Of a stretch of DNA of 9,426 nucleotides, positions 1-5,509 are shown piece by piece; position 1 is the stretch's first letter, and each line of letters opens with the position of its first letter. Source of the DNA: JACMLD01 sp036500065 (GTDB lineage Bacteria; Bacteroidota; Bacteroidia; Chitinophagales; Chitinophagaceae); NCBI GenBank assembly GCA_036500065.1, contig DASYCT010000468.1:1-9426 (forward strand). Reading direction: 5' to 3'. The notes under the pieces are model-generated. The model was not told the origin of the DNA. It ran no database searches and saw only the letters and a program-made list of their open reading frames with translations. The position numbers and the translations under genes are program-made.

Positions 1-328
1 GGTATTTGTCTTCCAGCAGTTCCTGCGTGAACACCGGCGGCAGGGTGTTGGGCATTTCCATAAATGAAGTAACGCCACCCGCCACGGCCGCCTTCGCTTC
101 GGTATAAATACTGGCTTTGTGCGTGAGCCCGGGCTCGCGGAAATGCACCTGGTCGTCGATGGCGCCGGGCAACAGGTATTTGCCTTCACCGTTTATTTCC
201 GTTGTTTTTTCATCCGTGCTGATCATGGGAGCTATCTTATCGATACGCCCATTTTTGATGAGTACGTCCACAGGGATTATCTTACCTTCGTTTACAACCG
301 ATATATTTCTGACCAGGTAATTTTGCAT
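1..328 (-). CDS. pyrC: Dihydroorotase, N-terminal part (runs off the left edge)
   Basis: This is the first 109 residues of an amidohydrolase that closes carbamoyl-aspartate to dihydroorotate in pyrimidine synthesis; the rest lies outside the window. The ATG at 328-326 begins MQNYLVRNISVVNEGKI, the usual N-terminal beta-sandwich. The metal-site strand follows at residues 54-67 (PGAIDDQVHFREPG), then GLTHKA and the substrate-side EMPNT near residue 97. The REPG context separates dihydroorotases from hydantoinases and allantoinases. The first histidine of the usual HxH metal pair is glutamine here (Gln60-Val-His62). I recall this variant from other Bacteroidota dihydroorotases, so it is probably not a sign of inactivity. 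There is no Shine-Dalgarno sequence. The start lies 38 bp from the divergent barrel gene, and I saw no clear -7 element in that gap. Confidence 0.9.
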   Translation of the reverse strand, partial: MQNYLVRNISVVNEGKIIPVDVLIKNGRIDKIAPMISTDEKTTEINGEGKYLLPGAIDDQVHFREPGLTHKASIYTEAKAAVAGGVTSFMEMPNTLPPVFTQELLEDKY

Positions 329-366
329 ATTTTAATAAGTCGTTATAGCCTTAAAACAAGTATTTG

Positions 367-2067
367 ATGCAATTTAAAAAAACCACGATTAGCTGGCTTA
401 TTTTTATTCTTCCCCTGTTTACTACCGCACAATCTACCGCTTTGCCGCAAGGTTATAAACAATCGCACCTGCTTGACCGGCTGGAAATCCTCTTGCAGGA
501 CAATCCCGATCTGAATTTCTCTGCCCAGCGGCCTTTTACCCGCAAAATGGCGGTGAAGGCAGCGGAACTGGCGGATTCGCTGGACAAAACCCACCCCTAC
601 GATGATTTCTACCATTTATCGGAGGTCGATAAACACAATATCCAGGACCTGCTGATGAACAACAGCGAATGGGTAAGCGGCGACAAAAGTTCCTTTGCCT
701 CCAAAAAACCCTTGTGGAATACCTTTTATACCAGTAAAGCAGATTTTTTGCAGGTCAATGAAAAAGACTTTTTCTTCTCCGTCAACCCGGTTATACAGCA
801 ACAGCAGTCCATCGAAGCCGGTAATAACGAACGGCTTTTTTTAAACAGTAAGGGCCTTACGGCAAGGGGGCTGATAGACGGGAAGGTTGGCTTTGATTTT
901 TACCTCACCGACAACCAGGAAAGAGCGCCTTTATTCGTTCAAAACCGGGTCAACGAGTTCCAGGCGGTGCCGGGAGCCGGCTACTTCAAGGCATTTAAGC
1001 GAACGGCCTACGATTATTTTGATGGAAGGGGTTCGGTGTATTTCAATTCCGGGAAGCATATCAGCTTTCAATTCGGCTATGACAAGAACTTTATCGGTGA
1101 CGGATACCGCAGCCTGTTCCTGAGCGACTTCTCCAACAGCTACCTGTTTTTAAAAATAGACACCCGTATCTGGAAACTGAAGTACGAGAATATTTTTATG
1201 GAACTGACCAACCAGTACAACAGGACCGGCGCGGATTTTCTATTGCCAAAAAAATATGCTTCGCTGCATCACCTGAGCATCAATGCAACGCCCTGGCTGA
1301 ATATCGGCCTGTTTGAAAGCGTCGTGTTTGGCAGGAGGGATCATTATGACTTTACGTATCTCAACCCGGTTATCTTCCTGCGCTCGGCGGAAATACAAAA
1401 CGGGAGCCCGGACAAGGCTTCGGTGGGACTGGATTTTAAAACCAATATCGGGCACCGGGCGCAGATCTACGGGCAGTTGCTGATCAATGAGTTCGTGCTG
1501 AGTGAAATCGCGCATTATTCCAACGGATGGTGGGGAAACAAACAGGGTTTGCAACTGGGTGCAAAATTTATCAATGTGTTCAATATTCATAACCTCGACC
1601 TGCAGACTGAAATGAACCTGGTAAGGCCGTTTACTTACGCCCACAGCGATTCTGTTTCCAATTATACCAATTATAACCAGCCGCTCGCCCATCCCCTGGG
1701 CGCTAATTTTGATGAATTCATTGCTATCGCCAATTACCAGCCCACCCACCAACTGCAGTTCCAGGGAAAAATCATTTATTACCGTCAGGGGCTTGATTCG
1801 GCCGGAGAAAATTTCGGCAGCAATATATTCCTTGATTACGATACCCGTCCCCGGGATTATGGTTTTAAAATAGGTTCGGGCATGCCCGCCAACTGCATCA
1901 ATGTATCGGGTACTGCATCATACGAGCTAAAGGAAAACCTGTTTATCGACGCCTCGCTGATGTACCGCAATTATTCGGTCAGCGGCAATCCGACGCTGTC
2001 CAATCATACTACCATGTTTACGGTGGGTGTGCGCTTGAATGCGTTCAGGAGGGAATATGATTATTGA
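367..2067 (+). CDS. Outer membrane barrel protein, RemB/Wzi-like
   Basis: A 566-residue secreted protein. Residues 1-21 (MQFKKTTISWLIFILPLFTTA) are a signal peptide with cleavage expected before Gln22. A charged, helical region of about 80 residues follows, then alternating beta strands to the end, with an aromatic C-terminus (RREYDY), as in outer membrane barrels. Residues around 237-256 (GYDKNFIGDGYRSLFLSDF) resemble the GxxxxxIGxGYrSLxLSdf signature of the Wzi capsule-assembly fold, which includes the gliding protein RemB of Flavobacterium. The length fits RemB-like proteins. I see no type IX C-terminal sorting domain, so it is probably inserted in the outer membrane rather than exported by that system. 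I start at the ATG at 367; a TTG directly before it (364) would add one residue. It ends 7 bp from the convergent porT stop. The specific role (gliding or surface polysaccharide) is inference. Confidence 0.62.
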   Translation: MQFKKTTISWLIFILPLFTTAQSTALPQGYKQSHLLDRLEILLQDNPDLNFSAQRPFTRKMAVKAAELADSLDKTHPYDDFYHLSEVDKHNIQDLLMNNSEWVSGDKSSFASKKPLWNTFYTSKADFLQVNEKDFFFSVNPVIQQQQSIEAGNNERLFLNSKGLTARGLIDGKVGFDFYLTDNQERAPLFVQNRVNEFQAVPGAGYFKAFKRTAYDYFDGRGSVYFNSGKHISFQFGYDKNFIGDGYRSLFLSDFSNSYLFLKIDTRIWKLKYENIFMELTNQYNRTGADFLLPKKYASLHHLSINATPWLNIGLFESVVFGRRDHYDFTYLNPVIFLRSAEIQNGSPDKASVGLDFKTNIGHRAQIYGQLLINEFVLSEIAHYSNGWWGNKQGLQLGAKFINVFNIHNLDLQTEMNLVRPFTYAHSDSVSNYTNYNQPLAHPLGANFDEFIAIANYQPTHQLQFQGKIIYYRQGLDSAGENFGSNIFLDYDTRPRDYGFKIGSGMPANCINVSGTASYELKENLFIDASLMYRNYSVSGNPTLSNHTTMFTVGVRLNAFRREYDY

Positions 2068-2074
2068 TTTCCCG

Positions 2075-2818
2075 TTATCCCTCAAATATCAGCGAGAATA
2101 CAATCTGCCGGGATTGAATTTTATCGATGACGCTGGAGAATTTAAGATCCGGGTCACGCTGGTGGACATTGCTGATACCGTTGCTGATCTTTATTTCGGG
2201 TGAAAGAATAAAAAAGCGCATGTAGAAATTAAAGCCTATCCCCCCTTCGATGCCGAGGTCACTGCTGGTCAGTTTTACGATGTCGTCGGCATTTTGCGCT
2301 CTTGCTTTGGAGGCAAGATCGGTTTCATATTTAAAGCCCCCCATCATATATACGCGGAAATTGCCGATGCGATCGCTTCTGAATTTAAGCTGTACCGGTA
2401 TGCCGAGCAGGATGGACTCAATATTTTTGGTCATGACGGGCGTTTCGCCGGAACCGGGGTATTTTACCTGGTATTGAATGTTTTTATTGACAAACAGCAA
2501 TTGGGGGAATACTACGCGTGCTTCCAGATGCTCGCTGATACGCAGGGTGTGCATGCCACCGATGCCGAGGCCCCCGGTATTGAGGGGATTAACGGATAAT
2601 ATGCTGTCGTTTTGCAGGAACTGGGGGTGCAGGGTCACCTGCAGGCGGCTGCTGGCGCCCATGATGACGATACCGATATGGTACGGTTTATCGTCCGATT
2701 CGGGAAGATTGAGATAGTCTCTTAGCTGTGCAAAAGATGAAAGCGACGAAATCAATAAACCTGCTACCGCTACAAAACCAATCAGGCCTTGCTTTTTGAG
2801 CCGCAATAAATGGTACAT
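2075..2818 (-). CDS. porT: Type IX secretion system protein PorT
   Basis: A 247-residue outer membrane beta-barrel needed for assembly or function of the type IX secretion system of Bacteroidota. A signal peptide covers residues 1-30 (ending SSLSSFA, cleavage before Gln31). The mature part shows the PorT pattern: an early glycine-rich strand pair, a segment ending LLGIPVQLKFRSDRIGNFRVYMMGGFKYETDLAS, a DLGIEGGIGFNFYMRFF strand pair, then SPEIKISNGISN and a terminal strand ending in FEG. Length is typical. The start ATG lies inside the end of ubiE, giving a 37-bp overlap. No alternative start keeps the signal peptide, so the overlap is probably real. An AGGAGG stands 3 nt before the ATG, which is unusual for this phylum. 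The ubiE-porT order recurs in Bacteroidota and supports the call. Confidence 0.88.
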   Translation of the reverse strand: MYHLLRLKKQGLIGFVAVAGLLISSLSSFAQLRDYLNLPESDDKPYHIGIVIMGASSRLQVTLHPQFLQNDSILSVNPLNTGGLGIGGMHTLRISEHLEARVVFPQLLFVNKNIQYQVKYPGSGETPVMTKNIESILLGIPVQLKFRSDRIGNFRVYMMGGFKYETDLASKARAQNADDIVKLTSSDLGIEGGIGFNFYMRFFILSPEIKISNGISNVHQRDPDLKFSSVIDKIQSRQIVFSLIFEG

Positions 2819-3537
2819 ATTCCTCCTGTAAGTTTTGTTAAATAGGTAGCGGTATATCCAACTTCATTCATTATGGTTAAAAAATCGTTCCCCTCAGGGA
2901 ATTTTTGGACAGAATCGTTTAAATATTGGTAGGCTTCCCGGTTTTTCGAAATCAGTCTGCCGATGCCGGGCGTAACAATGCGCATGTACAGATTGTAGAT
3001 TCCTCTTAAAACAGATCGCGGGGGTTTTGAAAATTCCAGTACCACCAATTTGCCACCGGGCTTTAACACCCGGAGCATTTCAGCCAGTCCTTTATGAAGG
3101 TTTTGGAAGTTACGCACCCCGAAAGCCACCGTCACCGCATCAAACGTAGCAGCGGGAAAGTTTATTGCCTCGCTGTCACCCTGCTGAAGCTCTATCTCCT
3201 TATTTAACAGCAACTTGGCTATTTTTTTTCTTCCAAAGCCGAGCATCTTTTCTGAAATATCTATGCCAATTATTGTTGCGGGTTTCAGAAATTTCCAGGT
3301 CATGATGGCCACATCGCCGGTGCCGGTGGCCACATCGAGTATTTTCCGGGGGTGCAGGGCCTTTAATTCCTTTATGGCCCGCCGGCGCCAGTAGACATCG
3401 ATACCCCCGCTCAGGAGGCGGTTGAGGAAGTCGTAGCGGAAGGCTATCTGGTCGAACATTCCCGCTACCTGCTGTTTTTTGTCCAGCTCCGAGTCTTTAA
3501 ATGGCACCACCTGGTCGTGGGGTAAGCTTTTTTGCAT
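2782..3537 (-). CDS. ubiE: Demethylmenaquinone methyltransferase (UbiE/MenG)
   Basis: A 251-residue SAM-dependent methyltransferase catalysing C-methylation of demethylmenaquinone to menaquinone, the main respiratory quinone expected in this phylum. Residues 27-39 (MFDQIAFRYDFLN) are the family's N-terminal signature, followed by SGGIDVYWRRRA. SAM motif I is ILDVATGTGD (66-75) and the acidic ribose contact is in GIDIS (91-95). FGVRN (139-143), LKPGGKLVVLEFSKP and the terminal LTGGICTIYCG follow. I chose the ATG at 3537 because longer in-frame versions would read through the promoter region and into engB, while the family normally starts close to this point. The gene diverges from engB over 36 bp and overlaps porT downstream. 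Its promoter element TATCTTTG ends 6 bp before the ATG, so the mRNA should be leaderless or nearly so. Confidence 0.93.
   Translation of the reverse strand: MQKSLPHDQVVPFKDSELDKKQQVAGMFDQIAFRYDFLNRLLSGGIDVYWRRRAIKELKALHPRKILDVATGTGDVAIMTWKFLKPATIIGIDISEKMLGFGRKKIAKLLLNKEIELQQGDSEAINFPAATFDAVTVAFGVRNFQNLHKGLAEMLRVLKPGGKLVVLEFSKPPRSVLRGIYNLYMRIVTPGIGRLISKNREAYQYLNDSVQKFPEGNDFLTIMNEVGYTATYLTKLTGGICTIYCGSKSKA
2822..2827 (-). promoter_or_regulatory. Shine-Dalgarno-like AGGAGG before porT
   Basis: Read on the minus strand, AGGAGG is followed by AAT and the porT start ATG. It lies inside the ubiE codons for Gly-Gly, which belong to the conserved C-terminal LTGGI motif, so the match may simply reflect protein coding. 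The spacing of 3 nt is shorter than usual. If used, it would let terminating ribosomes re-initiate on porT. Confidence 0.4.
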
Positions 3538-3543
3538 GGGGGG

Positions 3544-3551
3544 CAAAGATA
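3544..3551 (-). promoter_or_regulatory. -7 promoter element of ubiE-porT
   Basis: On the minus strand this reads TATCTTTG, a full match to the Bacteroidota -7 consensus TAnnTTTG. A TTG (complement of 3572-3574) lies 20 nt upstream, matching the usual spacing to the -33 element. The ubiE ATG begins 6 nt downstream, which leaves little or no 5' leader. Confidence 0.65.
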
Positions 3552-3561
3552 CGTAAACAGC

Positions 3562-3569
3562 TATCTTTG
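3562..3569 (+). promoter_or_regulatory. -7 promoter element of engB
   Basis: TATCTTTG matches the Bacteroidota TAnnTTTG consensus on the plus strand. The engB ATG starts at 3574, only 4 nt after the element, so transcription would begin at or very close to the start codon. The nearest clear TTG upstream (3532-3534) is 27 nt away, too far for a standard -33 element, so this side has the weaker upstream element. Confidence 0.6.
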
Positions 3570-3573
3570 CGCA

Positions 3574-4215
3574 ATGCAAATCACTTCTGCGGAATACCTC
3601 ATCAGCAGCCCGGACTATACCAAATGCCCGGCGCCGGACCGGCCCGAATATGCTTTTATCGGGCGGAGTAATGTGGGGAAAAGTTCCCTGATCAATATGC
3701 TCTGTAACAGTCAAAAGCTGGCAAAGACCTCTTCATCGCCCGGTAAGACACAGTTAATCAATCATTTCGGCATCAATAAGAAATGGTATATCGTTGATTT
3801 GCCCGGCTATGGTTTTGCCAAAGTCTCGCAGCGCGACCGCCGCCGCTGGGAGCAGATGATCGAGAATTACTTGCGCAAGCGGGAGAACCTGGTGAATGTG
3901 TTCGTGTTGATCGACAGCCGTCATAAACCCCAGCAAATAGACCTGGATTTTGTCAACCAGCTGGGGGGTTGGGAAATTCCGTTCTCGCTCGTATTTACCA
4001 AGACCGATAAGGAAAACCAGCGTACAGTGGCGGCCAATGTGAAAGCATTCCTTGACGCGATGCGGGAGGAATGGGAATTTCTGCCTGCGCATTATGTGAC
4101 GAGCGCGCTAAAAAACCTCGGAAGGGATAAAATCCTGGCGTTTATTGGAGATGCCAATGAGCAGTACCGGCTACAGAAAAAAGAAGAGGAAACAAAGAAG
4201 AAGGAAGGGGCCTGA
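3574..4215 (+). CDS. engB: Ribosome biogenesis GTP-binding protein EngB/YsxC
   Basis: A 213-residue TrmE-Era-EngA-EngB-type GTPase that assists assembly of the large ribosomal subunit in the cytoplasm. All G motifs are intact: G1 GRSNVGKSS (30-38), G2 region SSPGKTQ (54-60), G3 DLPGYG (75-80), G4 TKTD (142-145) and G5 TSA (176-178). The RDRRRWEQMIENYL helix after switch II is typical of EngB. The length matches the family, apart from a lysine- and glutamate-rich tail of about 15 residues. I start at the ATG at 3574. An upstream in-frame ATG at 3532 would add 14 residues encoded by promoter DNA and overlap ubiE. It is transcribed divergently from ubiE, and a hairpin-rich segment follows the stop codon. 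Confidence 0.94.
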   Translation: MQITSAEYLISSPDYTKCPAPDRPEYAFIGRSNVGKSSLINMLCNSQKLAKTSSSPGKTQLINHFGINKKWYIVDLPGYGFAKVSQRDRRRWEQMIENYLRKRENLVNVFVLIDSRHKPQQIDLDFVNQLGGWEIPFSLVFTKTDKENQRTVAANVKAFLDAMREEWEFLPAHYVTSALKNLGRDKILAFIGDANEQYRLQKKEEETKKKEGA

Positions 4216-4240
4216 ACCCATATTTCGTTAAGAAAATCTC

Positions 4241-4253
4241 ACCCCTTCGGGGT
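4241..4253. repeat. Short hairpin ACCCC-TTC-GGGGT after engB
   Basis: A perfect 5-bp stem with a TTC triloop, 25 bp past the engB stop. No T tract follows on the plus strand, so a standard intrinsic terminator is not supported. Its right side, TTCGGGGTTA (4246-4255), recurs inverted as TAACCCCGAA at 4366-4375. Confidence 0.6.
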
Positions 4254-4375
4254 TAAGGGAAAAGGGGTTATTGATGGTTCTTTCTATAATAATAACAGCC
4301 CTTCGGGCTTGAAAAACCCCAACGGGGTAGCATTATTATAGAAACAACACGATTAAGATAAAATATAACCCCGAA
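4246..4375. repeat. Nested palindromic element, REP/BIME-like
   Basis: Three levels of symmetry share almost the same centre. The outer arms are TTCGGGGTTA (4246-4255) and TAACCCCGAA (4366-4375). The middle arms are TTTCTATAATAAT (4281-4293) and its perfect complement ATTATTATAGAAA (4332-4344). Inside the middle arms are two small hairpins: AGCCC-TTC-GGGCT (4297-4309) and ACCCC-AAC-GGGGT (4316-4328). A second GGGGTTAT (4264-4271) could also pair with ATAACCCC (4365-4372). Single-stranded DNA or RNA could fold into a branched, three-way structure. This architecture resembles the paired REP elements mobilised by RAYT (TnpA-REP) transposases. No transposase is in the window, so that link is inference. 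It contains no convincing gene. Confidence 0.7.
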
Positions 4376-4382
4376 GAGCCTG

Positions 4383-4398
4383 TCCCGCCACAGCGGGA
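4383..4398. repeat. Hairpin TCCCGC-CACA-GCGGGA
   Basis: A perfect 6-bp GC-rich stem with a CACA tetraloop, just outside the right arm of the nested palindrome. No T tract follows on either strand. It may be part of the same intergenic repeat cassette. Confidence 0.6.
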
Positions 4399-4427
4399 GG
4401 TGACATATTTTGAATAGCTTCTAATGA

Positions 4428-4471
4428 CATTGTTACAGGGGAGACAATGCCCTTAGCGGTGAGGGGTCACC
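4428..4471. repeat. Two further inverted repeats before the ykuK terminator
   Basis: CATTGT (4428-4433) pairs with ACAATG (4444-4449) across 10 bp. GGTGA (4458-4462) pairs with TCACC (4467-4471) across 4 bp. Short stems of this size can occur by chance; I list them because they continue an unbroken row of hairpins through this gap. Confidence 0.35.
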
Positions 4472-4481
4472 ACTTTAAATC

Positions 4482-4511
4482 AAAAAACCCTCCGAAAACA
4501 TCGCAGGGTTT
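4482..4511 (-). terminator. Intrinsic terminator of the ykuK-like gene
   Basis: On the minus strand a 7-bp stem, AAACCCT with AGGGTTT (4511-4505 and 4491-4485), encloses a 13-nt loop and runs into a TTTTTT tract (4487-4482). The upstream arm overlaps the TAA stop codon at 4512-4510, so the hairpin starts inside the stop codon. Confidence 0.7.
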
Positions 4512-4983
4512 AGTTAACTACCTTATTGGCACAGCTGCTGCTGGCGAAGGCTTCCGGTTTGGCTTTAAAGGCAAAGCCCATACCGAGGATATAACCCATG
4601 GCCTCCTTCAATGCATCGTTGCTTTTGAAATTGGGGTTGGTGTTAATGTCGGCATGCACTTCCATATCCACATCGTAGGTGGTAAACAGGTCGCACAACT
4701 GGTAAGCGATTTCGATGCTTTTGGCAACTTCCACCAACATGCGCTCTTTGATGGTGTAGACTGTTTTTGTTTTTTCATTGTGGATGAACATGAAACCTCC
4801 ATGCCCTTCTCTTAAAAAAACAATCACCGTAGCGAACTCGGTGTCAGCGCCTTTCACCTGGCTGTCGGTGCCAATACATACTTTGAGATGGTATCCCTTG
4901 CTTGTCTCCCTTTTGATAGCGTTTTCAACGGCATCAGCAATCGGAGTTTCAATCGGGTCGCCATTAAACTTTCTCCATAACAT
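4510..4983 (-). CDS. YkuK-family (DUF458) RNase H-like protein
   Basis: A 157-residue protein matching the DUF458/YkuK family, predicted to adopt an RNase H-like fold; no substrate is firmly established for the family. Residues 35-42 (VCIGTDSQ) form the first strand with the putative catalytic Asp40. Glu80 in IKERMLVE and the HADIN motif (110-114) supply further acidic or polar residues of the possible metal site. The C-terminal GMGFAFKAKPEAFASSSCANK is the other family signature, with the alternating KP-x-x-FA-x-S pattern. The length is normal. The ATG at 4983 opens MLWRKFNGDPI and has no Shine-Dalgarno sequence. A weak -7-like TAAATTCG lies at 5007-5000. The gene stands alone, 112 bp downstream of the CoA-binding gene, and ends in its own terminator. 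Confidence 0.85.
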   Translation of the reverse strand: MLWRKFNGDPIETPIADAVENAIKRETSKGYHLKVCIGTDSQVKGADTEFATVIVFLREGHGGFMFIHNEKTKTVYTIKERMLVEVAKSIEIAYQLCDLFTTYDVDMEVHADINTNPNFKSNDALKEAMGYILGMGFAFKAKPEAFASSSCANKVVN

Positions 4984-5095
4984 AAGTAAATGGGTTTTTC
5001 GAATTTACGGAAAAATCGGTTAAAGAAGAAATATGGGGGTTGTTAATGTTTTATCAGCATTTTTCAGGTATGCCAGAACAGGAGACCCGGGAAAT

Positions 5096-5467
5096 CTAAT
5101 ATTGCCCCGTGCTGAGCAATACCAGCGTACAGGCTTCCATGGTTTGTATATGTTGTTCGGCGGCCAGTTTTTCCAGTTCCTCGTTTTCCGCACCGGGATT
5201 GAAGATAATGCGCCGGGGATGCAGGGATAAAATATAATCATAGTATTCTACCTGGTGCGCCGGGCTAAGATAAAGGGTGACAGTGTCTATCGCATCCAGC
5301 GGGGGTTTTTCCGTGTCTATGTCCACATCCGCCACTTTAACGGCTTTGCGGCCGATAGCGACCACAGGATGGCCTTTCTTACGTAAGTTGTTTACGGCAA
5401 GATAGCTGTAGCGCGCGGGGTTGTCGGAGGCGCCGAGGACCAGTGTTTTCTTTTTAGCCAGCTCCAT
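5096..5467 (-). CDS. CoA-binding domain protein (COG1832, YccU-like)
   Basis: A 123-residue single-domain Rossmann-fold protein. Residues 8-21 (TLVLGASDNPARYS) form the nucleotide-binding loop typical of stand-alone CoA_binding proteins. YLAVNNLRKKGHPVVAIGRKA follows, then LYLSPAHQVEYYDYILSLHPRRIIFNPGAENEEL, where the NPG turn and acidic pair are family hallmarks. Such proteins resemble the N-terminal domain of succinyl-CoA synthetase alpha but lack catalytic domains, and their cellular role is not established. The ATG at 5467 is 42 bp after the stop of the membrane SRPBCC gene on the same strand, with no terminator in that gap, so co-transcription is possible. No Shine-Dalgarno sequence and no clear -7 element are visible. 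Confidence 0.86.
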   Translation of the reverse strand: MELAKKKTLVLGASDNPARYSYLAVNNLRKKGHPVVAIGRKAVKVADVDIDTEKPPLDAIDTVTLYLSPAHQVEYYDYILSLHPRRIIFNPGAENEELEKLAAEQHIQTMEACTLVLLSTGQY

Positions 5468-5509
5468 GCGGATAGTTTGTAGTATAACAACAGGAAGTCC
5501 AATTTGTTT

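Larger units (their letters stand above)
3543..3570. repeat. Inverted repeat joining the two divergent promoters
   Basis: GCAAAGATA (3543-3551) and TATCTTTGC (3562-3570) are perfect reverse complements separated by 10 bp (CGTAAACAGC). Each arm contains the -7 element of the gene it faces. The symmetry may only follow from two genes sharing the same strong promoter sequence, or the palindrome may also be a site for a dimeric regulator. Confidence 0.75.

Noticed and set aside
329..366. Promoters in the 38-bp dihydroorotase/barrel gap
   Set aside because: I found no good TAnnTTTG element at a workable distance on either strand; TACCTTCG at 283-290 is close to the consensus but has no properly spaced upstream TTG.
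1240..1752. 170-codon open frame on the minus strand inside the barrel gene
   Set aside because: It is a shadow of the 367-2067 gene: no recognisable motif, no signal, and fully contained in a convincing coding region.
3532..3573. Longer start for engB at 3532 adding 14 residues
   Set aside because: The extra codons are promoter DNA (including TATCTTTG) and overlap ubiE; the family starts near the ATG at 3574.
3538..3714. Longer start for ubiE at 3714 adding 59 residues
   Set aside because: It would lie over the engB coding strand and through both promoters, and the extra residues do not resemble UbiE.
4241..4471. CRISPR array
   Set aside because: The repeated pieces are short palindromes of differing sequence, without regular spacing or unique spacers of constant length.
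4447..4815. 122-codon plus-strand frame opposite the ykuK-like gene
   Set aside because: Mostly antisense to the YkuK-family gene, whose motifs (GTDSQ, HADIN, KPEAFAS) are clear on the other strand.
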